From assembly GCA_024711185.1 (NCBI GenBank), contig JANJTI010000033.1, forward strand, positions 1 through 5,505: 5,505 nt of DNA, given 5' to 3'. Of this stretch, positions 1 to 5,220 are shown piece after piece. This DNA is from Brevundimonas sp. GTDB taxonomy: Bacteria > Pseudomonadota > Alphaproteobacteria > Caulobacterales > Caulobacteraceae. Every line of letters starts with the position of its first letter. Position 1 is the stretch's first letter. The position numbers were made by a program, and so were the translations under genes. The notes beneath the pieces are model-generated. The model worked only from the letters and a program-made list of their open reading frames with translations. It was not told the origin of the DNA and searched no databases.

Positions 1-517
1 AGCTGTCGATGGCGCGGTGCTCCATGGCCAGCACCTCCTCCTCCAGCGCCTCGCCGAGCGGCAGGTAGCCGTCGACGATGAAGTCGAGGATGGCGTGCAG
101 CACATAGTCGACCCCCTGGGCCAGCAACGCCGGAGAGGCTTCCAGCTGTTCGCGCAGGGCGGCGTGGCCGCGGCTGGAGGTGCGACGCACGCTGATGATG
201 TGGCTGTGGCCGACGAACAGCGAGGTCTCGCCGTAGCGGATCAGCCCGCTTTCCAGCCAGGCGGTGCGCGCCACCACGAACAGCTGATCGCCGTAGACGT
301 CGAGCTTGGGCAGTTGCTCGCCCTTGGCCGCATCCTCCACGGCCAGCGGGTGCAGGCCGTAGCTGCGCTGGAGCGTCTGCAACTCCTCGAGCGTCGGATC
401 GACCAGACCGATCCAGACGAACTGCGACTTGTCCTCGGGGCAGTGGACCCGCTCGTCGATCCCGACGGGCCGCACCCGGCGGCCGTGCTGGTAGAGGTAG
501 GCGGCGACGACGCTCAT
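1..517 (-). CDS. corA: CorA-family magnesium/cobalt transporter, N-terminal part (truncated by window edge)
   Basis: My translation of the minus strand from the ATG at 517-515 gives 172 codons open to the window edge with no stop. The product has the N-terminal cytoplasmic alpha/beta domain of CorA-type divalent-cation channels. Recognisable blocks are HPLAVED (56-62), KGEQLPKLDVY (65-75), FVGHSHIISVR (101-111) and GVDYVLHAILDFIVDGY (135-151), the last entering the long stalk helix. Full-length CorA proteins have about 320 residues and end in two membrane helices with a GMN signature; that half lies off the window, so ion selectivity cannot be judged. The family forms inner-membrane homopentamers importing Mg2+ (also Co2+/Ni2+). 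No strong Shine-Dalgarno precedes the ATG, but the upstream boundary fits where homology begins. It is divergent from the hydrolase gene at 620. The assignment is firm; the exact ion is inferred. Confidence 0.93.
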   Translation of the reverse strand, partial: MSVVAAYLYQHGRRVRPVGIDERVHCPEDKSQFVWIGLVDPTLEELQTLQRSYGLHPLAVEDAAKGEQLPKLDVYGDQLFVVARTAWLESGLIRYGETSLFVGHSHIISVRRTSSRGHAALREQLEASPALLAQGVDYVLHAILDFIVDGYLPLGEALEEEVLAMEHRAIDS

Positions 518-578
518 GGCGGCAGCGGTACAGGCGAACCGCGGGACCGGGAAGCCCCGTCGCTTCACATGCGGCTGC

Positions 579-586
579 AACCGGTT
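579..586. promoter_or_regulatory. 8-bp palindrome in divergent intergenic region (possible operator)
   Basis: AACCGGTT is a perfect palindrome within the 102-bp gap (518-619) between the divergent corA and GGT-like genes. Promoters for both genes must lie in this gap or inside the neighbouring coding ends. I could not identify a convincing -35/-10 pair on either strand. An 8-bp palindrome can occur by chance, so an operator role is only a weak suggestion. Confidence 0.15.
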
Positions 587-606
587 AGGGTCGGCTCCGC
601 CTTCCC

Positions 607-613
607 GAGGAGA
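607..613 (+). promoter_or_regulatory. Ribosome binding site of the GGT-like gene
   Basis: GAGGAGA lies 6 nt upstream of the ATG at 620, an excellent Shine-Dalgarno at normal spacing. It fixes the start even though the frame stays open for another 600 bases upstream, antisense to corA. The same ATG begins a coherent Tat signal peptide, which independently supports it. Confidence 0.8.
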
Positions 614-619
614 CCGCCC

Positions 620-2461
620 ATGCGCCGCCGCACCTTCCTGTCGACCCTGCCCGCCGGGGCGCTGATCGCGGGATCCTCGCCAGCCGGGGCGCAGGACGCG
701 CCGCCCACCCCCGCCCGGCCCGCCGGGGCGGCCCCGGCGCCCGCGCGGCCGGCCTCGCCGTGGGACGGCGTCGGTCCCGGCGACCGGATCACCGGCGCGC
801 CCTTCGCCGGTCGCTCGACGGTCTGGGGCGCCAACGGGGCGGCGGCGACGGCGCACCCGACGGCGACCCTGCTGGGCATCGACATCCTGCGGCGCGGCGG
901 CTCGGCCGTCGACGCCGCCATCGCCATCAACGCCGCCCTCGGCTTCCTCGAGCCGGTCGCCAACGGCATCGGCGGCGACGCCTTCTGCATGCTTTGGGAT
1001 CCGGCGCAGCGGAAGGTCGTCGGCCTTAACGGATCGGGGAACAGCCCGCGGGGTCTGTCGCTGGAGACGGCGCGCAGCCGGGCCGGCGCAGACGGCTATC
1101 TGCCCAGGTACGGGGCGGTGACGATCAATGTGCCCGGGACGGTCGACGCCTGGTGGAGCGCCCACCAGCGCTACGGCAAGCTCCCGTGGCGCGACGTTCT
1201 CCTGCCGGTCGCCGAGCTGTGCGAGCAGGGCGCGCCGGTGCCGCAGGTGATCGCCTGGTACCTCGAACGCAATCTGGGCCTGTTCGACCGGTCCAGCGGC
1301 ATCATCGAGGAGAACGAGAACCGCCGGCGCATCTGGGCGCCCGACGGCCGCGTGCCGGGCGTCGGCGAGATGTTCGCCAACCCCTTCCTGGGCCGCACCT
1401 ACCGGGCCATCGCCGAGGGCGGCCGCGACGCCTTCTATGACGGTCCCCTCGCCGACGCGATGGAGCGCTACTTCCGCCGCATCGGCGGCTGGATGACCCG
1501 AGCGGACCTCGCCGCCCATCGCAGCGAGTGGGTCGAGCCGATCCGCACCACCTATCGCGGGGTCGAGGTCTACGGCCTCGGGCCGAACACCCAGGGCCTG
1601 TCGACGAACCAGATCCTCAACCTCTGCGAACAGTTCGACCTCGCCGGCATGGGCTTCCAGTCGGCGGCCTCGATCCACCACCAGGCCGAGGCCAAGCGGC
1701 TGGCCTTCGAGGACCGCGCCCGCTTCTTCGCCGACGAGCGGTTCGCCCGAACCCCCGTCGAACGGCTGAACTCCAAGGAATACGCCGCCCGGCGGGCCCG
1801 GCTGATCCGTCCCGACCGCGTCATGGACCGGATCTTCCCCGGCGACGCCCCGACGCAGGGCGACACCACCTACTTCTCGGTCGCCGACCGCGACGGGATG
1901 ATGGTCAGCTGGATCCAGTCCAACTACCGCGGCATGGGCTCGGGCCTGGCGCCGGACGACGGCGGCCAGCCGCTGGGCTTCATGTTCCAGGATCGCGGCG
2001 AGCTGTTCAGTCTGACCGACGGCAGCCCCAACCTCTACGCCCCCGGCAAGCGGCCCTTCCACACCATCATCCCCGGATTCGCCTGCCGGGACGGAGAGCC
2101 GTGGATGGCCTTCGGCGTCATGGGCGGCGGCATGCAGCCGCAGGGGCAGGCCCAGATCATCATCAACATGGTCGACTACGGGCTGGAGCCGCAGGCCGCC
2201 GGAGACGCGCCGCGGTGGCAGCACTACGGCTCGTCCGAGCCCACCGGCCAGCCGGCGGAGGGGAGCGGCGTGCTGCACCTCGAGACCGGCGTGCCCGAGG
2301 CGACGAAGGCGCAGCTCGCCGCCATGGGATGGACGCTCGGCCCGCCCGACGGCGGCTTCGGCGGTTACCAGAACGTGGTGCGCCAGCCGCATGCCGGCGG
2401 CCGCTGGACCTACGGGGCGGCGACCGAGATGCGCAAGGACGGGATCGCCCTCGCCTGGTGA
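620..2461 (+). CDS. Tat-exported gamma-glutamyltransferase-family hydrolase (Ntn hydrolase, atypical branch)
   Basis: The 613-residue product begins with RRRTFL and a short hydrophobic stretch ending near GAQ (residue about 24), a twin-arginine signal peptide. A Pro/Ala-rich linker follows to about residue 50. GGT-fold hallmarks follow: GGSAVDAAIAINAALGFLEP and GIGGDAF in the large-subunit part, then the autoprocessing site GDTTYFSV. Thr416 is the predicted N-terminal nucleophile of a 198-residue small subunit, close to the usual 190. The family cleaves its own precursor and hydrolyses or transfers gamma-glutamyl or related acyl groups in the periplasm. Classical GGTs bind glutamate with an oxyanion Ser-Ser pair in a PGGS-type loop; here the loop is VMGGGMQPQG (500-509). 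The substrate loop reads FQDRG (456-460), where this branch usually has QNRG. Glutathione may therefore not be the substrate; an amidase or acylase is possible. Fold assignment is strong, substrate unknown. Confidence 0.92.
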   Translation: MRRRTFLSTLPAGALIAGSSPAGAQDAPPTPARPAGAAPAPARPASPWDGVGPGDRITGAPFAGRSTVWGANGAAATAHPTATLLGIDILRRGGSAVDAAIAINAALGFLEPVANGIGGDAFCMLWDPAQRKVVGLNGSGNSPRGLSLETARSRAGADGYLPRYGAVTINVPGTVDAWWSAHQRYGKLPWRDVLLPVAELCEQGAPVPQVIAWYLERNLGLFDRSSGIIEENENRRRIWAPDGRVPGVGEMFANPFLGRTYRAIAEGGRDAFYDGPLADAMERYFRRIGGWMTRADLAAHRSEWVEPIRTTYRGVEVYGLGPNTQGLSTNQILNLCEQFDLAGMGFQSAASIHHQAEAKRLAFEDRARFFADERFARTPVERLNSKEYAARRARLIRPDRVMDRIFPGDAPTQGDTTYFSVADRDGMMVSWIQSNYRGMGSGLAPDDGGQPLGFMFQDRGELFSLTDGSPNLYAPGKRPFHTIIPGFACRDGEPWMAFGVMGGGMQPQGQAQIIINMVDYGLEPQAAGDAPRWQHYGSSEPTGQPAEGSGVLHLETGVPEATKAQLAAMGWTLGPPDGGFGGYQNVVRQPHAGGRWTYGAATEMRKDGIALAW

Positions 2462-2469
2462 CGCCCGTG

Positions 2470-2493
2470 GCGCCTTAAATCGCCGTAAGGCGC
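2470..2493 (+). terminator. Stem-loop just after the GGT-like gene (terminator-like)
   Basis: GCGCCTTA (2470-2477) and TAAGGCGC (2486-2493) form a perfect 8-bp stem with an 8-nt loop, beginning 9 nt after the stop codon. Position and symmetry fit a transcript 3' end. No T-run follows (the next bases are ATCCGCC), so it may be a transcript-stabilising hairpin or a pause site rather than a full intrinsic terminator. Confidence 0.45.
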
Positions 2494-2514
2494 ATCCGCC
2501 AGGACCCCGCGCCG

Positions 2515-2534
2515 CCTCTGTCAGGCGTCAGAGG
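2515..2534 (+). promoter_or_regulatory. Hairpin overlapping the Shine-Dalgarno region of the CPBP protease gene
   Basis: CCTCTG (2515-2520) pairs perfectly with CAGAGG (2529-2534) across an 8-nt loop. The right arm is the upstream part of the purine-rich tract AGAGGAAGAGGG (2530-2541) that acts as ribosome binding site for the ATG at 2552. The downstream AGAGG (2536-2540) stays unpaired, 11 nt from the ATG. The stem could modestly limit ribosome access, but it is short and unproven. Confidence 0.3.
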
Positions 2535-2551
2535 AAGAGGGCGGGGCGGAC

Positions 2552-3265
2552 ATGCCGGACGCGATGTGGGTGCTCATGGGATGGACCGGAGGGACGGCCG
2601 CCGCCGGCCTGGTCTGCGCGGCCCTCGCGCGCGGTCGGGTGCGCTGGCTGTGGCTGGCCACGGCGCTGCTGCTGATGGTCGCCTACGACGCCCTGCTGAC
2701 GCGCGGCTACGGCCACATCCCGCTGGATTTCGGGGCCTCGCCCTGGAACTGGGAAGGCAAGGCGCTGGCGGCGGCGCTGTCGCTCGGCGTCGCCGCCCTG
2801 CTCGGCTTGCGGCGAAGCGGCGTGACCCTTCGACAGCACCGCACCGGCCTGCGGGGCGCCCTCGCGCTCTCGGCCCTGCTCGTCGCGGTTTTCCTCGGGC
2901 TGGCGATGTGGTTTCCGGGCGAGCCCGCCGACGTCGACACCCTCGCCTTCCAGCTCACCATGCCGGGGCTCGACGAGGAGCTGTTCTACCGCGGCGTCTT
3001 GCTGCTCCTGCTCAACGAGGCCTTCGGCCGACCGCTGTCGGTGCTCGGCGCGCCGATGGGCTGGGGGGCGCTGGTCTCGTCGGTCGCCTTCGGCCTGACC
3101 CATGCGCTGGGCTACGCCGACGGCGGCTTCACCTTCGACGCCGCCGCCATGGCCCTGACCGGCGCCCCGGCCCTGCTGCTGGTGTGGCTCCGCGAGAAGA
3201 CCGGCAGCCTGCTGCTGCCGATCCTGCTGCACAATTTCGGGAATTCGGTCTTCCACCTCGTCTGA
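2552..3265 (+). CDS. CPBP-family intramembrane glutamic/metalloprotease (CAAX/Abi type)
   Basis: The 237-residue, very hydrophobic product has about six to eight predicted membrane segments (roughly 6-24, 31-49, 70-86, 102-120, 143-156, 170-184, 196-212, 218-235). All CPBP family motifs are intact. EELFYR (142-147) supplies the paired glutamates and Arg of motif 1, FGLTH (180-184) is motif 2, and HNFGN (227-231) is motif 3. These residues build the membrane-embedded active site of Rce1-like proteases. Bacterial members process peptides or membrane proteins, and some give bacteriocin self-immunity or act as regulators; the substrate here cannot be told. The ATG at 2552 is chosen because a purine-rich ribosome site lies just upstream; an in-frame ATG at 2564 is the alternative. 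No bacteriocin-like small gene is visible nearby. Co-directional with the GGT-like gene, with a 90-bp gap. Confidence 0.93.
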   Translation: MPDAMWVLMGWTGGTAAAGLVCAALARGRVRWLWLATALLLMVAYDALLTRGYGHIPLDFGASPWNWEGKALAAALSLGVAALLGLRRSGVTLRQHRTGLRGALALSALLVAVFLGLAMWFPGEPADVDTLAFQLTMPGLDEELFYRGVLLLLLNEAFGRPLSVLGAPMGWGALVSSVAFGLTHALGYADGGFTFDAAAMALTGAPALLLVWLREKTGSLLLPILLHNFGNSVFHLV

Positions 3266-3279
3266 CGGACCGCCCCGCC

Positions 3280-3299
3280 GGCCGCGAAAGCGCCTTGTT
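3280..3299 (+). terminator. Weak terminator-like hairpin after the CPBP gene
   Basis: A GG(C)CGC arm pairs with GCGCC around a GAAA tetraloop (3286-3289), with one bulged C, and is followed by TTGTT (3295-3299). It begins 15 nt after the CPBP stop. GNRA loop, GC-rich stem and short T-rich tail resemble a minimal intrinsic terminator, but the stem has only five pairs. Confidence 0.3.
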
Positions 3300-3317
3300 G
3301 GGCGGCGAGCCTTGATT

Positions 3318-3340
3318 CCCGCGCCGGTGAGGGGCGCGGG
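3318..3340 (+). repeat. Strong GC-rich inverted repeat in leader of the TIKI/ChaN-like gene
   Basis: CCCGCGCC (3318-3325) and GGCGCGGG (3333-3340) form a perfect, all-G/C 8-bp stem with a 7-nt loop. It ends 16 nt before the preferred GTG start at 3357 and just upstream of the G-run used as ribosome site (3346-3350). It could end the upstream transcript or shape the leader of the downstream one. There is no T-run. Confidence 0.4.
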
Positions 3341-3356
3341 TAACCGGGGGTTCCCT

Positions 3357-4157
3357 GTGATCGAACTGTTCGCCGCCGCGCTGCTGGGCGCCGCCCAGCC
3401 CGCCTGTACCCCGCCGGAAGGGACCGAGGCCCTGCTGGCGCTGGAGCGTCGCTATATCGTGGTGGGCGAAATGCACGGTACGACCGAGGCGCCGGCGGCC
3501 TTCGCGCAGATGATCTGCGCCGCCGCGGAGCGCGGGCAGGTCACGGTGGCGCTGGAACTGCCGACCGAGATGCAGCCCCGCCTGGACGCCTTCCTCGCCG
3601 CGCCTGACGAGGCCGCGGCTGTCGCGGCGCTGGAAGGCAGCCATTTTCTGAACCCGCGCATGAACGATGGCCGGAGCAGTCAGGCGATGCTGGCCATGAT
3701 GCTGTCGGTGCGCGCCCTCCGCGCCGCCGGGCGCGACGTGGCGTTCCACGCCTTCCAGCCCTCCACTCCGCGACCGCGCGAGTTCGCGCAGGCCTGGTAC
3801 GAGCTGGACATGGGCCACGCGCTGGCGCAGGCGGCCTTTGCGCGGCCGCAGGCGAGGGTCCTGGTCCTCGTCGGCAATCTGCATGCCCGCAAGACCGGCT
3901 TCGAGCGCTTTCCCGACGTCGGCCTGCCCGCCGTCGGCCATCTCCCGGCGGCGGACGTGGTCAGCCTCAACGTCGCCCAGCAGGGCGGCGAAGAATGGAA
4001 CTGCCGACAGGAGGGGTGCGGCGCGAATACTTCCCGTGGCGTGTACGACGCGAACGCCCGGGGCGTCATACTTGAGCCGACCGCCGACGGGGCGCACGAT
4101 GGCGTGCTCGCGCTCGGCCCGACGACGGCGTCCCCGCCGATCCGGCCGGAAGGCTAG
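3357..4157 (+). CDS. Exported TIKI/ChaN/EreA-superfamily protein with paired GxxH motifs
   Basis: Starting at GTG 3357, preceded by a G-run Shine-Dalgarno (3346-3350), the product is 266 residues. A short hydrophobic N-terminus (about 3-16) ending at QPA, then Cys17, looks like a signal peptide, although its n-region lacks basic residues. A TTG at 3312 would add 15 residues with three Arg, giving a more classical signal peptide but placing the strong hairpin inside the gene. Superfamily motifs are GEMH (37-40), ALELP (65-69) and GNLH (173-176). The two GxxH motifs plus the acidic residue are the conserved, putatively metal- or haem-binding or catalytic residues of the TIKI/TraB/ChaN/EreA fold. 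Cys216 and Cys221 (CRQEGC) could form a disulfide in the periplasm. Members include haem-uptake ChaN, erythromycin esterase and Wnt-cleaving TIKI, so the reaction is not predictable here. Fold call fairly good; function unknown. Confidence 0.75.
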   Translation: MIELFAAALLGAAQPACTPPEGTEALLALERRYIVVGEMHGTTEAPAAFAQMICAAAERGQVTVALELPTEMQPRLDAFLAAPDEAAAVAALEGSHFLNPRMNDGRSSQAMLAMMLSVRALRAAGRDVAFHAFQPSTPRPREFAQAWYELDMGHALAQAAFARPQARVLVLVGNLHARKTGFERFPDVGLPAVGHLPAADVVSLNVAQQGGEEWNCRQEGCGANTSRGVYDANARGVILEPTADGAHDGVLALGPTTASPPIRPEG

Positions 4158-4163
4158 CCTTCC
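4148..4163. repeat. Perfect 16-bp palindrome spanning overlapping stop codons of two convergent genes
   Basis: GGAAGGCTAGCCTTCC is fully self-complementary. Its central CTAG holds both TAG stops: plus strand 4155-4157 and minus strand 4156-4154. On each strand it reads GAA GGC TAG, so both proteins end Glu-Gly. As RNA it can fold into a 6-bp stem with a CTAG loop on either transcript, so a bidirectional terminator or 3'-end hairpin is possible. Neither side has a T-run. Confidence 0.6.
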
Positions 4164-5071
4164 CCGATCTCCGCCGGCTCCAGCTCGTAGACGCTGGCGC
4201 AATATTCGCAGGTCACGTGGATCTTGCCGTCGGGCTCGACCATGCCGGCGCGGTCCTCGGCGCTGAACGAGGTCAGCACCGCGGCGATGCGGTCCTTCGA
4301 GCAGCGGCACTGCGCCTTCAGCGGCCGGGCGTCCTCCAGCCGCACGCCGTCCTCGTGGAACAGGCGGAACAGCAGCGTCTCCGGCGTGATCGTGGGGTCG
4401 ATCAGCTCGTCGTCGGCCAGCGTCTGGAACAGGGCGCGCGAGCGGTCCCACGCCTCCTCGGTCCAGCCGCGGGCGGCGTCGCCGGCGATGAGCTGGATCA
4501 GCGCCCCCCCGGCCCGCCACTCGGGCCCGTAGCCGGTGCTCACCGAACCGACGGCGAGTCGCACCTTGGTCGGCACCTGTTCCGACTGTTCGAAGTAGTG
4601 CTCGGCCGCCAGCGACAGGCTCTCGCCCTCGATCGGGGTGATCCCTTGGGTGCGCTCGAAGTCGGGGCCCCGGTCGATGGTCATGACGAACACCCCCTGC
4701 CCCAGAAGGGTCTTCGCGCCGGGCCGGGTGAAGCCCCGGGACGCCGCCTCGACCTCCTCCGGGTCGAACCGGCAGTAGCCGCGCAGATGGCCGGCGGTGT
4801 CGTAGTCGGCGACCACGTAGCGGACCGGCCCGTCGCCCTGCGCCTGAACGATCAGCCGCCCCTCGAACTTGAGGCTGGAGCCGACCAGGGCGGCGAGGAC
4901 GCAGGCTTCTCCGAGCAGGCCGGCGACGGGCTCGGGATAGGCGTGGGCGGACAGAATGGCGTCGATGGTTTCGCCCAGCCGGACGAGACGGCCGCGCACC
5001 GGCCAGCCTTCGATCTGGAAGGCGGCGGCGAGGTCGTCGGCGGGTGCGGGGGCGGGCGCGTGATCGGTCAC
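4154..5071 (-). CDS. hslO: Hsp33 redox-regulated molecular chaperone
   Basis: The 305-residue product matches Hsp33 over its length; the usual size is about 290. The N-terminal substrate-binding domain includes VLAALVGSSLKFEGRLIVQ (58-76) and a GDGPVRYVVADYD stretch (79-91). The C-terminal redox switch has CRC (Cys255, Cys257) and CEYC (Cys288, Cys291), the CxC...CxxC zinc centre. Oxidation of these cysteines releases zinc and turns the protein into a cytosolic ATP-independent holdase under oxidative plus unfolding stress. All four are present, so it should be functional. An Ala/Pro-rich stretch (5-11) precedes the domain. The start is GTG at 5071-5069, supported by GAAGGAA five bases upstream. 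The gene is convergent with the TIKI/ChaN-like gene (4-bp overlap) and divergent from the SDR gene. Confidence 0.96.
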   Translation of the reverse strand: MTDHAPAPAPADDLAAAFQIEGWPVRGRLVRLGETIDAILSAHAYPEPVAGLLGEACVLAALVGSSLKFEGRLIVQAQGDGPVRYVVADYDTAGHLRGYCRFDPEEVEAASRGFTRPGAKTLLGQGVFVMTIDRGPDFERTQGITPIEGESLSLAAEHYFEQSEQVPTKVRLAVGSVSTGYGPEWRAGGALIQLIAGDAARGWTEEAWDRSRALFQTLADDELIDPTITPETLLFRLFHEDGVRLEDARPLKAQCRCSKDRIAAVLTSFSAEDRAGMVEPDGKIHVTCEYCASVYELEPAEIGEG

Positions 5072-5076
5072 GAGCG

Positions 5077-5083
5077 TTCCTTC
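5077..5083 (-). promoter_or_regulatory. Ribosome binding site of hslO
   Basis: On the minus strand GAAGGAA lies 5 nt before the GTG at 5071. It is a strong Shine-Dalgarno and decides for the non-ATG start; no in-frame ATG offers comparable support. Confidence 0.7.
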
Positions 5084-5107
5084 AGGGGCGGTATCGGAGA
5101 GCGCCGC

Positions 5108-5136
5108 TAGATAGGCGCGCCGCTCGCGGATGGTAA
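5108..5136 (-). promoter_or_regulatory. Candidate sigma-70-type promoter of hslO
   Basis: Reading the minus strand, TTACCA (5136-5131) and TATCTA (5113-5108) are separated by exactly 17 nt. They match four and three of six consensus positions respectively. Transcription would begin near 5101, giving a leader of about 30 nt that contains the Shine-Dalgarno. The match is modest and a heat-shock promoter cannot be excluded. Confidence 0.3.
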
Positions 5137-5154
5137 GGGCTGCGTGCTAGAGCA

Positions 5155-5182
5155 GGAACCGGCGGGGTCGCGGCCCCGTTCC
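5155..5182 (+). repeat. Bulged inverted repeat upstream of the SDR gene
   Basis: GGAAC (5155-5159) pairs with GTTCC (5178-5182). Inside it GGGG (5164-5167) pairs with CCCC (5174-5177) around a TCGCGG loop, leaving CGGC (5160-5163) bulged on the left. It ends 38 nt before the SDR ATG, in the 149-bp gap after hslO, and could be a leader structure or operator. No T-run follows. Confidence 0.25.
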
Positions 5183-5220
5183 GGAAGCCCCGGACTCCAG
5201 CCTGTGCAAGCGGCGAACTG

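Noticed and set aside
17..619. A 201-codon in-frame N-terminal extension of the GGT-like gene
   Set aside because: It is antisense to clearly recognisable CorA sequence, its translation is low-complexity, and a strong ribosome site plus a Tat signal peptide start at 620.
1528..2478. 316-codon alternative plus-strand frame within the GGT-like gene
   Set aside because: The Arg/Pro-rich product overlaps the conserved small subunit of the hydrolase; frame-shift shadow.
2528..3256. 242-codon open frame opposite the CPBP protease gene
   Set aside because: The translation is rich in Gln, Arg, Glu and Gly with no fold signal, a typical GC-bias shadow of a membrane-protein gene with all family motifs on the other strand.
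3357..3413. Lipoprotein signal with Cys17 of the TIKI/ChaN-like protein as lipidated residue
   Set aside because: The residues before Cys are Gln-Pro-Ala, which do not fit a lipobox needing Leu/Val/Ile at -3.
2552..4157. A bacteriocin immunity or defence cassette around the Abi-type protease
   Set aside because: No small precursor peptide, transporter, toxin or other defence gene is next to it; the neighbours are ordinary chromosomal genes.
3129..4520. 463-codon minus-strand open frame crossing the TIKI/ChaN-like gene and hslO
   Set aside because: It spans two real genes in the wrong frame, is Arg/Gly-rich and has no recognisable motifs.
4217..5110. 297-codon plus-strand open frame opposite hslO
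   Set aside because: Hsp33 with all four zinc cysteines is encoded on the opposite strand; this frame has no domain signal.
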